Origin: Clostridium lacusfryxellense
GTDB lineage: Bacteria; Bacillota; Clostridia; Clostridiales; Clostridiaceae
Direction of reading: 5' to 3'
Assembly: GCF_018861735.1 (NCBI RefSeq)
Contig: NZ_JAHLEB010000010.1
Span: 1-64,000 of the forward strand
Length of the DNA: 64,000 bases
The translations under genes and the position numbers were made by a program. Every line of letters begins with the position of its first letter. Position 1 is the stretch's first letter. The notes under the pieces are model-generated. The model searched no databases, was not told the origin of the DNA, and worked only from the letters and a program-made list of their open reading frames with translations. Shown here piece after piece: positions 8,440 through 17,979 of this stretch.

Positions 8440-9470
8440 TTATGATCTTTTATATTATTATGTATTAATTTAATTCTTATTAGAAATAATATTAATACAA
8501 TTTTTTTTGATTTCATTAACTTACTAATTAATTTATTAAATTTCCCATTTACATTAGAAACTATTAAGTTTTTTTCTACTTCCTCATTTGTTATTATGTC
8601 TAGTACTTTTTCACACTTACTTTTATAACTTAAACCATTTTTAGGATAAGCTACCCCATAAAAATATTCGATTATACGATAAGTAAAATGGGTTGATTGA
8701 TATTCCATGGCATCGTCGTTATATTTACCCCACTTGATAAGCTTGCTTACAATCATGTCGTTTTCTTCTGATACAACATTTAAATAATTTTCTGAATACT
8801 TTAACCATACTGGGTTTGAATTTTCAATTATGTAGCTGTAAAAAGCTTTGCCTATTACTATACATTTATCTATATGCTCATAATAATTAGCATTAAATAT
8901 TGTATCTTCTCCACGTTTATACTTTTCAAATTTCAAATTATATTTCTTAATGATTTCTGATTTATAGATCTTGTTCCACAACGTATCTCCAATTTCTTCT
9001 TCTCTCAAAAGAATGTAATTATCTAAAATATCATTTTTAGTTCTGAAGAAGTGTCCTTTCGGCTGTACTTTGGCTATTCTTATAGTTTTTCCATTCTTAT
9101 CTACAGTTACATTTGTTTGCCCTGCGATAACTAGGTCAACTTCATTACTTTCAATGCACTGGTACATTTCCGCAAGCAGATCGTCTTCATACCAATCGTC
9201 GCAATCGAAAAATATAATGTATTTACCTTTGGATTCATCTATTCCTCTATTTCTTGCAGCCCAGGTTCCCTCGTTTTTTTTACTAATCACTTTTATTCTT
9301 AAATCCTTTTTTGCATAATCATTACACATATTAAAACTATTATCAGTAGATCCATCATCAATTATTATTAATTCAAAGTCTTTAAACTTTTGATTTATTA
9401 TCATCTCTAAACACTTATTAATATATTTTTCTCCATTGTATATTGGGACTATAATACTTATCTGAGGCAT
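8430..9470 (-). CDS. Glycosyltransferase family 2
   Basis: This is a GT-A type transferase of 346 residues. It has the N-terminal nucleotide-binding block (ISIIVPIYNGEKYI, then IDDGSTD near residue 40) and the metal-binding FDCDDW motif at about residue 90, where the usual DSDD is DCDD. A putative catalytic acid lies in the RGEDTIF segment at about residue 183. The C-terminal third is basic with a weak hydrophobic patch, fitting peripheral membrane association. It is one of three consecutive GT2 genes that probably add successive sugars to the repeat unit. Donor and acceptor cannot be inferred. The stop codon lies within a short direct repeat. Confidence 0.85.
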   Translation of the reverse strand: MPQISIIVPIYNGEKYINKCLEMIINQKFKDFELIIIDDGSTDNSFNMCNDYAKKDLRIKVISKKNEGTWAARNRGIDESKGKYIIFFDCDDWYEDDLLAEMYQCIESNEVDLVIAGQTNVTVDKNGKTIRIAKVQPKGHFFRTKNDILDNYILLREEEIGDTLWNKIYKSEIIKKYNLKFEKYKRGEDTIFNANYYEHIDKCIVIGKAFYSYIIENSNPVWLKYSENYLNVVSEENDMIVSKLIKWGKYNDDAMEYQSTHFTYRIIEYFYGVAYPKNGLSYKSKCEKVLDIITNEEVEKNLIVSNVNGKFNKLISKLMKSKKIVLILFLIRIKLIHNNIKDHNGL

Positions 9471-9481
9471 AATAACACTCC

Positions 9482-10555
9482 TTAATTGGCTTTTTGATTT
9501 CTAAGCTTATATAATATTGGGAATATAAGACCATAACTTCCTGTCTTTATAAGTAACGCATTGACTTTATCCTTAAGGGTTAGCTTCTTATTGCCTATTA
9601 GTTCAGATATCTTTATACCTTTTACCTGTTTTGATACTATCTTTCTAAACTCAGTATAATTGCTTCTTTGACCAGTCTGACAATATTTTAGGAAGTATTT
9701 ATTATGGATTGCCCATAGTGTTTTTATTAAGTACACCCTATAATAGTCTTTTAACTTTTCATCAAGCAGGGGATTCTTTTCTAGATAGTCTCTCATTATA
9801 TAACAGCCCTCTAACATATCCTCCATTGATTTTATCGAAAATGTTTTTGTTAAAGATGTTTCTCTTTGCCTGTAATAATATAAAGGTTCACCCATTGAGT
9901 AAATTTTATTTGAACCTGCAAGTAATAGGAACCCAACAGGAGTATCTTCACAAACTTTAAAATTAGGAAACATAATCTTCTTTTCGGTGAAGATCTCCCT
10001 TTTGTGAATCTTATTCCACACATAGGCCTTGATATCATTTAATAAAAACATCTTAAGAGCTTCAATTTTATCTATATGTCCCTCTTTATCAATTCCTTCG
10101 ATTTCGTATTTATCTGATATACATCTATCTATTATCTCTTTATCTGATATATCTTCATTTAAGTTTTCTTTATCCGTTATATCGTTATATAATATGTAAT
10201 CACCGATAACAACATCAGCATTCTCCCTTTTAGCCACTAAATACATTTTTTCAAACATATTTAGTTCAACAAAATCATCCGAATCAACAAATGCTATGTA
10301 TTCTCCTGTTGCTGCTCTGAGCCCGGCATTTCGTGTTTCACTAATACCTCTATTTTCTTGATTTATAATGATTAGCTCTGGGAACTCTTTTTTATATTCT
10401 GCAAGTATTTCATAACAACCATCTGTAGACCCATCATTTATTATGATAATTTCTTTGCTTTTAATAGTTTGCTTAATGACACTCTCAAGGCAAGTAGCTA
10501 AATATTCTGCCACATTGTAAACAGGTATTATAATACTTACATCTACTGTATTCAA
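9482..10555 (-). CDS. Glycosyltransferase family 2
   Basis: The 357-residue protein carries the standard GT2 series: VSIIIPVYNVAEYL at the start, INDGSTD at about residue 40, AFVDSDDF at about residue 89, and CEDTPVG at about residue 207 as the likely catalytic-base region. The C-terminal part is helical and basic. Its start overlaps the stop of the upstream GT2 by four bases, indicating coupled translation, and 11 bases separate it from the next GT2. It is expected to act on the cytoplasmic face on an undecaprenyl-diphosphate-linked acceptor. The sugar is unknown. Confidence 0.87.
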   Translation of the reverse strand: MNTVDVSIIIPVYNVAEYLATCLESVIKQTIKSKEIIIINDGSTDGCYEILAEYKKEFPELIIINQENRGISETRNAGLRAATGEYIAFVDSDDFVELNMFEKMYLVAKRENADVVIGDYILYNDITDKENLNEDISDKEIIDRCISDKYEIEGIDKEGHIDKIEALKMFLLNDIKAYVWNKIHKREIFTEKKIMFPNFKVCEDTPVGFLLLAGSNKIYSMGEPLYYYRQRETSLTKTFSIKSMEDMLEGCYIMRDYLEKNPLLDEKLKDYYRVYLIKTLWAIHNKYFLKYCQTGQRSNYTEFRKIVSKQVKGIKISELIGNKKLTLKDKVNALLIKTGSYGLIFPILYKLRNQKAN

Positions 10556-11508
10556 CGAGACATCACCTTCTTGAGTTTGTGCACAGTAATATCTTTTAAT
10601 AAAATTCTTAAATATTTTGATAACATATAACTTTTAAGAATTAAAGAAACTCTGTAAAGTTCATTTTTTTTCTTATAAAGTTTTGATTTGCTAAGTCCTT
10701 CTAAGGCTTTGCTATATTTTTTTTCTTCATTTTCATCTATTTTAATATTCTTTAAATCTTCTACTGTTTCTTTTTCAACTCCATATTTCACTCGGTCTTT
10801 ATACATCTTAACAACGTGTTTAGAATATAAAAGTTGTTGCAGTGAATTACTTTGCGAAATTCCACTCCTTCTAATTCTATATCTCACTAAGAACTCATTA
10901 GAATTCGCAAGCTTAAATCCATTAGTTATCAGTCTTAATAAAAAGTCATAATCCTCTGCACAAGTAATTTCTCTGTAGCCGTTATTCTTATCCGAACATT
11001 TTTTTCTAAAAAACCATGTTGGATGATTAACAAAATCTACATTTACGAGGCAGCTTTTTATTAGTTTCATGTCGGCAGGTATTATTGCATCTCTGTATAA
11101 TTCCACACCATCTTCGTCCATATTAATACACCTAGCGCCCAGGAAATCAACATCTGGATGGTTATTAAGGTAATTTATCTGTTTTTCAAACCTGTCTGTC
11201 ATTGATATATCATCTGCGTCCATTCTTGCTATAAACTCACCTTTTGCATAACCTAATGCTTTATTTAAGCTTTTAACTAATCCCATGTTTTTTTCATTTA
11301 CAAAATAACGTATTCTACTGTCTTTTTTGTTATAAAATTTGATTATGTCATTCAATTTCTTATTATCTGGATTATCTAAAATAATGATAAATTCTAGTTT
11401 TTTATAACTTTGGTTAAGGATTGATTCTATCGCCTGCATTAACCATTTTTCTTTTTCGTTATATACACTCATAATTACAGACACTAACATCTGTCCACCA
11501 CTATTCAT
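10552..11508 (-). CDS. Glycosyltransferase family 2
   Basis: This GT2 protein of 318 residues reads MLVSVIMSVYNEKEKWL, then ILDNPDN in place of the usual DDGS. RMDADDIS serves as the metal-binding motif, and CAEDYDFLLRL is the catalytic region. That form resembles the rhamnosyl- and galactosyl-transferase subgroup of GT2. An ATG at 11508 preceded by GAGGTG at a 6-base spacing is a better start than the GTG three codons upstream. It follows the flippase gene by 36 bases and overlaps the next GT2 by four bases. Confidence 0.85.
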   Translation of the reverse strand: MNSGGQMLVSVIMSVYNEKEKWLMQAIESILNQSYKKLEFIIILDNPDNKKLNDIIKFYNKKDSRIRYFVNEKNMGLVKSLNKALGYAKGEFIARMDADDISMTDRFEKQINYLNNHPDVDFLGARCINMDEDGVELYRDAIIPADMKLIKSCLVNVDFVNHPTWFFRKKCSDKNNGYREITCAEDYDFLLRLITNGFKLANSNEFLVRYRIRRSGISQSNSLQQLLYSKHVVKMYKDRVKYGVEKETVEDLKNIKIDENEEKKYSKALEGLSKSKLYKKKNELYRVSLILKSYMLSKYLRILLKDITVHKLKKVMSR

Positions 11509-11544
11509 GGGAAACACCTCGCTTTTAATTCTTTACCTTTTAAC

Positions 11545-13056
11545 TTATGCTCTATTACTTACTTTTCTAATTACAGACACAAATACATTTTTCTCATAAT
11601 TATTAAATCCTAGCATCCAGAACACAATAAAGAATATTATTGAAAATAAGATACCAAATATCAATATTGAAATATATGATGTTGGACTCATGATACTTAT
11701 AACTAAAAATCCTAAACCAAATGTAATTAAACTTGGAATTACTAATTTTAATATTTGCATCCAAAAGTATTTAATATCTAACTTTATAAAATATTTATAG
11801 TATATATTGTTTGCTACAGCATTTATAATCATTCCGATTGCTGTACCAATTGCACAGCCAAGCCCTTGATATTTTTGTACTAATACTATTGATATAAGTA
11901 CATTGACGACTGCGATAGTTAGGTATATGTACGCCTTGACTCTATGTTTATTCATCGCTTCAAGCATTGTAGCAAAGAGTGATTGAATAATCGAGAAAAT
12001 CTGAGGAAACATTAGTATTATAGCAATTACATAACAATACGAATATGAATCCCCAACCCACCTTGTAATAAACTGTTTCCCTACTAATATAAAACCTACA
12101 AAAATGTAGCAACATATATAATATTGGATCCGTCCTACTTTTGTTAGTACTTCCATTAGCTCTGTTTTGTTTTCCTCGGTAGTAACCATTTTTGTGAGTT
12201 TTGGCAAAAACATACTTGATAAAACATTAGATAGAGATATAAAGTATGTATTAAATTGCGATGAAACTGCGTATATAGCAATAGGAGCCGAGCCTACAAA
12301 AACTGCCAGAATAAGTTGATCTGTATTCCAATAAATCTGATATGCAATTGCACCTAAAAACACGAAAAAAGAATACCTAAATATTTCTTTAAACAGTACT
12401 TTATCAAATCCAGCAAATTTTATTTTTAAATTTAATATTTTAAAGCAATAAATTACGTTCATTAACCCTAGTAGTAGATTAAATACTGTTGATCCTATAA
12501 CCATTCCAAAGGCTCTAGATCCAAATAATAATACAGTTATCATTATCGCAGGATTCAAAATCGTTCTAACTAGATTAATGACTTTTATATACACAAATTT
12601 TTCATGTGCTGTTATTATTGAATTAAATATACTTAGCGGAAACGATAATGAAATATTAAATATAGCAACCATAAACATTTGCTTAGTTTTAATGATTTCA
12701 TCAGGACTTAAATTTTTACCCATGATTTTTCCCAAATTGAAATATATTATTGTTCCTATTACTAATGAAATAAGTCCTAAAATCAAATACAGAGTTAAGA
12801 ACATTCCGTTTACTTTTTTTCGGCCATCTTCATTTTTTTCTACCATATACTTAGAGTTGTATCTAATTACTGCATTCCCAAATCCTAAATCTAGCAAATA
12901 GATGTATGCTACTATTGAATTTACTAGTGAAAATAATCCATATTCAGCTTTGCCAAGTTTGGATAACATAAACGGTGTATAGACCAATGAAATTACATTC
13001 CCCAGTATTATAGTAATATACGTTATAACTACAGCTTTCCTCATACCATTCTTCAA
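11545..13056 (-). CDS. Wzx-type oligosaccharide flippase (MOP superfamily)
   Basis: The 503-residue protein has the Polysacc_synt opening (ITYITIILGNVISLVYTPFMLSK, cited in part: GNVISLVYTPFML) and about fourteen membrane helices. It would move the finished undecaprenyl-diphosphate repeat unit across the membrane. A TTG at 13056 is the likely start, because GAGGTGG stands nine bases before it while the first ATG is too far away. It lies between the GT2-pyruvyltransferase fusion and three GT2 genes. A second flippase at 34824-36200 serves a different cluster. Confidence 0.88.
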   Translation of the reverse strand: MKNGMRKAVVITYITIILGNVISLVYTPFMLSKLGKAEYGLFSLVNSIVAYIYLLDLGFGNAVIRYNSKYMVEKNEDGRKKVNGMFLTLYLILGLISLVIGTIIYFNLGKIMGKNLSPDEIIKTKQMFMVAIFNISLSFPLSIFNSIITAHEKFVYIKVINLVRTILNPAIMITVLLFGSRAFGMVIGSTVFNLLLGLMNVIYCFKILNLKIKFAGFDKVLFKEIFRYSFFVFLGAIAYQIYWNTDQLILAVFVGSAPIAIYAVSSQFNTYFISLSNVLSSMFLPKLTKMVTTEENKTELMEVLTKVGRIQYYICCYIFVGFILVGKQFITRWVGDSYSYCYVIAIILMFPQIFSIIQSLFATMLEAMNKHRVKAYIYLTIAVVNVLISIVLVQKYQGLGCAIGTAIGMIINAVANNIYYKYFIKLDIKYFWMQILKLVIPSLITFGLGFLVISIMSPTSYISILIFGILFSIIFFIVFWMLGFNNYEKNVFVSVIRKVSNRA

Positions 13057-13110
13057 ATCTTAGGCCCACCTCAATTCCATTACTTGTAGTGTTTTTCTTA
13101 TATTATTTAT

Positions 13111-15195
13111 TTAGTTTCTAATTATTTCTAATATCTTGTCATAATTTTTTAGTGCAAATGCATTATCATATGCTTTAATTTGAACATTTTTAAGTTCTTT
13201 TATTAACAATGGAATTTCTTCAATGCTATTCACAAATTTAATGTAATTTAAATTCTTTAACCATGCGTAAGTATCTTTAACTTTATGATTATAGTTTGCG
13301 ATAACAATACAAGGCGTTGATGTAATTGCACAAAATACCATTCCATGTAACCTATCAGTAATAACTACTTCAACCTTTTTAAATTGGTCCCATTTTTTGT
13401 TTAATTCTTTTTCTCTTTGGTTAACATTAATCATATATTCTAAGACTTCATTTTCGCTGCCTTTACATTCTGCTACTGTATCTGTAATAATTACTTTATC
13501 AAAGTTACTTTGAACCATATTATTAATCTCATCTTTTTGCTGGAGAGTCAAAACCCCTTCTCTATCTTTTCTAAGGCTTAATAACGCACCTTTTCTTTCA
13601 TATCTAGGAAAACTTTTATTTAAATACATAACAATGTCTGGAGTTAAAATTACGTTATTGCTCGGAAAAGCCTCTTTCATTACTTTGTAAGAAGTCTCTT
13701 CTCTTGCAATCATAGTCAAATTTTTATGCTGATTATAAATCAGTTTAGTTTTCTCAAACTCTTTTTTCCCATTCTCAGTGTCTTTGAAATAAATAGATTG
13801 TGGGAACATTATAATCTTATAGTCTTTGAAACCATCAATAATTGTTCTTCTACCTTCTTCTTCCCAGTAGTATTCGTCTCCTAAGTTTCCACCACCATGT
13901 AATGCAAATACATCGCCTTTTTTAACATTCATTTTTAAACTTTTTAAATGATTCTTAAGTTCAAAAGTAGTTATTTCTATAATTTTATGATCTTTAAAAT
14001 TATCTTCTAATATCTTATTTTCTGCATATACAATAGCTTGATCTCCCAAATTACCATGGTGTGGTGTTCCTATAAGGAAAATGTGGTTTTTATCTTTATC
14101 TATTTCATATAAATAGTTTGTTTCTTTGTAGCCTTGTTCAAATTCTTTATATGACTCTATTTTATTTATAATCCTGCCTGGGATAACTGGTTTTACTATA
14201 TGTTTAATTTTTATCTTGTTTTCCTTATGTTTAGGATAAATAGAAGCATACAACTTAGGATGTTTAGCAATAAACGTTAAAGATGCCTTTTGTTTTAATC
14301 CCATTTTTTTATTCTCTTTTAAATAAGTTGCGTTTTCTATTAGCTTATTTAAAATTTCTTCAACCTCATTTGTAAATTCATTCTTTTTGTAATCTAATAC
14401 CAATATGTCATTAAGGCAAAAATGTAATCTATTAAATAATTGCCTCTCGCACATATCTGATAATTCCGGCTCTGTTTTCTTTATATATTCTAAGCACTCC
14501 ATGTTAGCTTTATAATAATCATATCTTTTACTAGGAGTGTTGCTGCCACAAATACTGTCTTCTCGAAGAAGATAATAATATTTAGGACTTTTAATTTCTG
14601 CAATTAAATTACACATCGAAAACAATTTATATGTAGTAAATATATCCTCGTAATACTTTCCCTCTGGATATCTAATAGTCTCAAACAGTTCTTTTTTATA
14701 AAGCTTGTCCCATGCAAAATTCTTAATGCCATCATGCTCATCAAGAACTAACTGTGATAATGCCTCTTGTTTTGTGAATACATAAACCTCTTCCGTATCT
14801 GAAATTGTTGTTATTCTACCTTCCTCTACAATATACCTACCACAAACAGAAATATCAGCTTTACGTTCTGTTATAGTTTTATATAATGATTCATACATGT
14901 CACTTTCAATCCAATCATCCGAATCAATAAATCCTATATATTCACCACAAGCAATATCAAGTCCCGCATTTCTAGCAGAACTTAATCCACCATTTTTTTT
15001 ATGTATTGTTTTAACTCTACTATCTATTAATGAATATTCGTCGCAGATATTACCACAATTATCTGGAGATCCATCATCAACTAAGATGACCTCCAGATTT
15101 TTATATGTTTGGTTTAATATACTGTCGACGCATTTTTTTATGTAAGTTTCTACTTTATATATTGGTACTATTATTGAAATTAAGGGGTTTTGCAT
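13111..15195 (-). CDS. Fusion of a family 2 glycosyltransferase and a polysaccharide pyruvyl transferase
   Basis: The 694-residue product joins two enzymes. Residues 1 to about 310 are a GT2 domain (ISIIVPIYKVETYI, VDDGSPD, GFIDSDDW, YEDIFTTYK). From about residue 365 to the end is a polysaccharide pyruvyl transferase domain. It has the glycine-rich GTPHHGNLGDQAI motif, HGGGNLGDEYYW, and the C-terminal TDRLHGMVFC and AITSTPCIVI segments. The second half would transfer pyruvate from phosphoenolpyruvate to make a ketal on a sugar, possibly the one just added by the first half. No stop or frameshift separates the halves. It is followed by the flippase and preceded by rfbA in transcription order. 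Confidence 0.88.
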   Translation of the reverse strand: MQNPLISIIVPIYKVETYIKKCVDSILNQTYKNLEVILVDDGSPDNCGNICDEYSLIDSRVKTIHKKNGGLSSARNAGLDIACGEYIGFIDSDDWIESDMYESLYKTITERKADISVCGRYIVEEGRITTISDTEEVYVFTKQEALSQLVLDEHDGIKNFAWDKLYKKELFETIRYPEGKYYEDIFTTYKLFSMCNLIAEIKSPKYYYLLREDSICGSNTPSKRYDYYKANMECLEYIKKTEPELSDMCERQLFNRLHFCLNDILVLDYKKNEFTNEVEEILNKLIENATYLKENKKMGLKQKASLTFIAKHPKLYASIYPKHKENKIKIKHIVKPVIPGRIINKIESYKEFEQGYKETNYLYEIDKDKNHIFLIGTPHHGNLGDQAIVYAENKILEDNFKDHKIIEITTFELKNHLKSLKMNVKKGDVFALHGGGNLGDEYYWEEEGRRTIIDGFKDYKIIMFPQSIYFKDTENGKKEFEKTKLIYNQHKNLTMIAREETSYKVMKEAFPSNNVILTPDIVMYLNKSFPRYERKGALLSLRKDREGVLTLQQKDEINNMVQSNFDKVIITDTVAECKGSENEVLEYMINVNQREKELNKKWDQFKKVEVVITDRLHGMVFCAITSTPCIVIANYNHKVKDTYAWLKNLNYIKFVNSIEEIPLLIKELKNVQIKAYDNAFALKNYDKILEIIRN

Positions 15196-15221
15196 TCAAT
15201 TCCACTCCTCTATTTAGCTTA

Positions 15222-16136
15222 TTACTTTGTAGCTGCTACTTCTTTTATTGCTTCTTTATTTGTTTTTTTATATTCCATTGCAATATCCATTAGATAATCC
15301 CCATATCCACCTTTTAATAGTGGCTCTGCTAGTGTTTTAAGCTCATCCATGGTTATCCAACCTTTTCTATAAGAAATCTCCTCAAGACAAGCTATATATG
15401 TACCTTGAGTACTTTGCACCGCTTCTACAAAATTTGAAGCCTTGAGCATTGAAGAATGAGTTCCCGTATCAAGCCATGCAAGTCCTCGTCCTAGTAAATT
15501 AACCTTAAGTTTTCCTTCCTTCATGTAAATCTCATTTAAATCGGTGATCTCAAGTTCTCCTCTTTTAGAAGGTTTAAGATTTTTAGCTTTTTCCACAACG
15601 GTGTTATCATAAAAATATAGTCCTGGTATAGCATACTGAGACTTTGGCTCTTCTGGTTTTTCTTCTAATGAAAGTACTTTACCTTCTTTATCAAACTCCA
15701 CTACTCCAAAAGACTTTGGATCTTTAACTTGATATCCAAAAATCTCAGCTCCACTCTTTAGCCCTGCAGCTTTCATAAGACTTTGTGAAAAGTTATGACC
15801 CCAGAATAAATTATCCCCGAGTATCATTGCTACGCTATCATCCTTAATAAATTCTTCTCCTATTACGAAAGCCTCTGCTAATCCATTTGGATTTTCTTGA
15901 ACCGCATATTCTATTTTTAAGCCTAGTTCACTACCATCCTCAAATAACTCCTTAAAGCCTGGTAAATCTCTCGGTGTTGAAATTATTAATATTTCTCTTA
16001 TCCCAGCAAGCATTAAAACTGACATGGGATAATAGATCATTGGCTTGTCATATATGGGCACCATTTGTTTTGATAATGCTCTTGTAACAGGGTAAAGTCT
16101 TGTACCTGATCCCCCAGCTAATATAATACCTTTCAT
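15222..16136 (-). CDS. rfbA: Glucose-1-phosphate thymidylyltransferase
   Basis: This is a full-length RmlA (304 residues), starting [18 protein letters not shown], the nucleotide-binding signature. It also shows the family markers [23 protein letters not shown] and [10 protein letters not shown]. It converts glucose 1-phosphate and dTTP to dTDP-glucose, the first step of dTDP-deoxysugar synthesis. The matching dehydratase rfbB is 25 kb away at 40530-41582. RmlC and RmlD were not found in the window, so the final dTDP sugar is open. The C-terminal tail beyond residue 290 is slightly longer and lysine-rich. Confidence 0.95.
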   Translation of the reverse strand: MKGIILAGGSGTRLYPVTRALSKQMVPIYDKPMIYYPMSVLMLAGIREILIISTPRDLPGFKELFEDGSELGLKIEYAVQENPNGLAEAFVIGEEFIKDDSVAMILGDNLFWGHNFSQSLMKAAGLKSGAEIFGYQVKDPKSFGVVEFDKEGKVLSLEEKPEEPKSQYAIPGLYFYDNTVVEKAKNLKPSKRGELEITDLNEIYMKEGKLKVNLLGRGLAWLDTGTHSSMLKASNFVEAVQSTQGTYIACLEEISYRKGWITMDELKTLAEPLLKGGYGDYLMDIAMEYKKTNKEAIKEVAATK

Positions 16137-16181
16137 ATTTATATTTCCTCCCTTGAATAATTCTTTAAGATTAATGATTAT

Positions 16182-16862
16182 CTACATTGCATCCTTATCG
16201 CCGAAAAGCACTCCTACTGTTTTGAAAATAAGACTTATATCTATCAATGTATTTCTTTCTTTGATATATTCCACATCCATTTTCATCCATTCTTTAAAAG
16301 TGACATCACTGCGCCCATTTACCTGCCAATAACAAGTTAAACCTGGTTTTGCAACTAATCTTATCTTTTGAAATGGTGTAAACTGTGCAACTTCTTTAGG
16401 AAGGCTTGGCCTTGGTCCAACAAGAGACATTTCTCCCTTTAACACATTAAGAAGTTGTGGTAACTCATCTATACTTGTCTTTCTTATGAATTTTCCTATT
16501 TTAGTTACTCTTGGGTCTTCTTTTATTTTAAACATAGGTCCTGACATCTCATTTTCATCTTCAAGTTTGCTTAGAAGACGTTCTGCATTTGTACACATAG
16601 ACCTAAATTTGTACATCATAAATTTAGTACCGTCCTGCCCAACTCTACTTTGAGCGAAAAATACAGGACCCTTTGAATCAAGTTTTATCCAGATAGCAAC
16701 AATAATCAGCACTGGGCTTATTAATATTAATCCGCTTAAAGCACCTATAACATCAATTATCCTCTTGAGGATAAAATACCCTATGTTTTTCTTATTTTTA
16801 CTAGCAACCTTCGATACATTATCTTCCGGTCTAACTATTGACTCTCTTTGTGGTTGTTGCAT
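16182..16862 (-). CDS. Initiating phosphoglycosyl transferase (CpsE/WbaP C-terminal type)
   Basis: At 226 residues this is the catalytic core only, without the N-terminal four-helix domain of full-length WbaP/CpsE. It has one membrane re-entrant helix (about residues 30-57), the KFRSM motif, the catalytic Asp-Glu dyad in TSIDELPQL, and GPRPSLP and PGLTCYWQVNGR near the C-terminus. Such enzymes start repeat-unit synthesis by moving a sugar phosphate, often glucose 1-phosphate, to undecaprenyl phosphate. With galU in the same operon, UDP-glucose is a reasonable but unproven donor. The start codon lies 32 bases inside the upstream acyltransferase gene, implying coupled translation. Confidence 0.9.
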   Translation of the reverse strand: MQQPQRESIVRPEDNVSKVASKNKKNIGYFILKRIIDVIGALSGLILISPVLIIVAIWIKLDSKGPVFFAQSRVGQDGTKFMMYKFRSMCTNAERLLSKLEDENEMSGPMFKIKEDPRVTKIGKFIRKTSIDELPQLLNVLKGEMSLVGPRPSLPKEVAQFTPFQKIRLVAKPGLTCYWQVNGRSDVTFKEWMKMDVEYIKERNTLIDISLIFKTVGVLFGDKDAM

Positions 16863-17979
16863 TTATACCCCCCCTAAATTTAAACTGCAATTTTTTTAAT
16901 ATGAAATTGATAAGTGTTGACGCTCCTAGACTTAAAGCTGATAACCAAACTAAAATCAATATAGACAACTTCGGCAAAAATATCACTCTTTGAAAGTAAT
17001 AAAAACAGAAGAAGGTGTGAGTTAACCATATATTTGTGGAATGTTTCCCTAAAACTAAAAAAACATTTTTACTCTTAAAACGTTGAATAAGATTTGTACA
17101 AACTAATATGAAGGTCGGTACTAATATAAAGTCTATATATGTAGCGTTACCCTTCCCAATAATTTTACATATGGATGAAAACTCAATTCTAACTACTATG
17201 ATGGCTATAATTGTCAAAGCGTAAATACTATTTTTATCTAGTCTCTTGCTAGTTAATTTTTCATTTATATAATTAAATAAATTGAATTTAGCTATTATAA
17301 ATCCAGTACAAAATGTCATTTGCCAAAATAAAATTTCCATTACATCCTTGTAGAAAAAATTAGTTTTTAAAAATGACATTTGAGGTGTTTTAATTACTAT
17401 TACCTCTACAACAATAGATAAAAAATAAACACCTAGCGATGTAGCTACTGAAGAAATAACACTGCCTTTCAAAATTGACTTTATAAATGGGAAAAGCAAT
17501 AATAATTCTATGTACAGTCTTACAAACCACCATTCCATATTATAAGATGAACTTAATGTAAAAAAGTTTGCCATAAATTCCACTATACTAAGATGATAAC
17601 CTGTATTGCCTCTAAACCATATAAGGCCTATTGGTACAAAAATAATGAAAACTACCCAATAATTGATCAAAAATTTCATCATTTTTTTAATTGAATCTTT
17701 AATTGTAAATTTATCTTTTCTAAGTGAACTTATACATAATCCATATCCACTTAAAAATAGATACATAGCTACACATATATTTCCGAAATCACCTAAGAAA
17801 AACTCCAAGCTCCAATTTTGATATAACCCAAAATTCCCAAATGAAATCATAGAAATATATGATACATTTTGTATTCTTTCTGGAAAAGCAAACAGGTGAC
17901 GAATCATCATTAAGACAATTGCAACACCTTTGGCTAATTGAGTATGAGATTTAGTAAATTCAAGGTTATTAGTCACCAA
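16831..17979 (-). CDS. Acyltransferase family 3 membrane protein
   Basis: This 382-residue polytopic protein (about ten helices) starts with SHTQLAKGVAIVLMMIRHLFAF, where the histidine in MIRHL matches the catalytic-histidine position of the family. A late LGKHSTNIWLTHTFF segment is the second conserved patch. It probably O-acylates a sugar of the operon-1 polymer. The start is TTG or GTG just inside the 3' end of galU (11-base overlap), and its own 3' end overlaps the phosphoglycosyl transferase gene. It is therefore tightly embedded in the operon. Confidence 0.83.
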   Translation of the reverse strand: MVTNNLEFTKSHTQLAKGVAIVLMMIRHLFAFPERIQNVSYISMISFGNFGLYQNWSLEFFLGDFGNICVAMYLFLSGYGLCISSLRKDKFTIKDSIKKMMKFLINYWVVFIIFVPIGLIWFRGNTGYHLSIVEFMANFFTLSSSYNMEWWFVRLYIELLLLFPFIKSILKGSVISSVATSLGVYFLSIVVEVIVIKTPQMSFLKTNFFYKDVMEILFWQMTFCTGFIIAKFNLFNYINEKLTSKRLDKNSIYALTIIAIIVVRIEFSSICKIIGKGNATYIDFILVPTFILVCTNLIQRFKSKNVFLVLGKHSTNIWLTHTFFCFYYFQRVIFLPKLSILILVWLSALSLGASTLINFILKKLQFKFRGGINATTTKRVNS

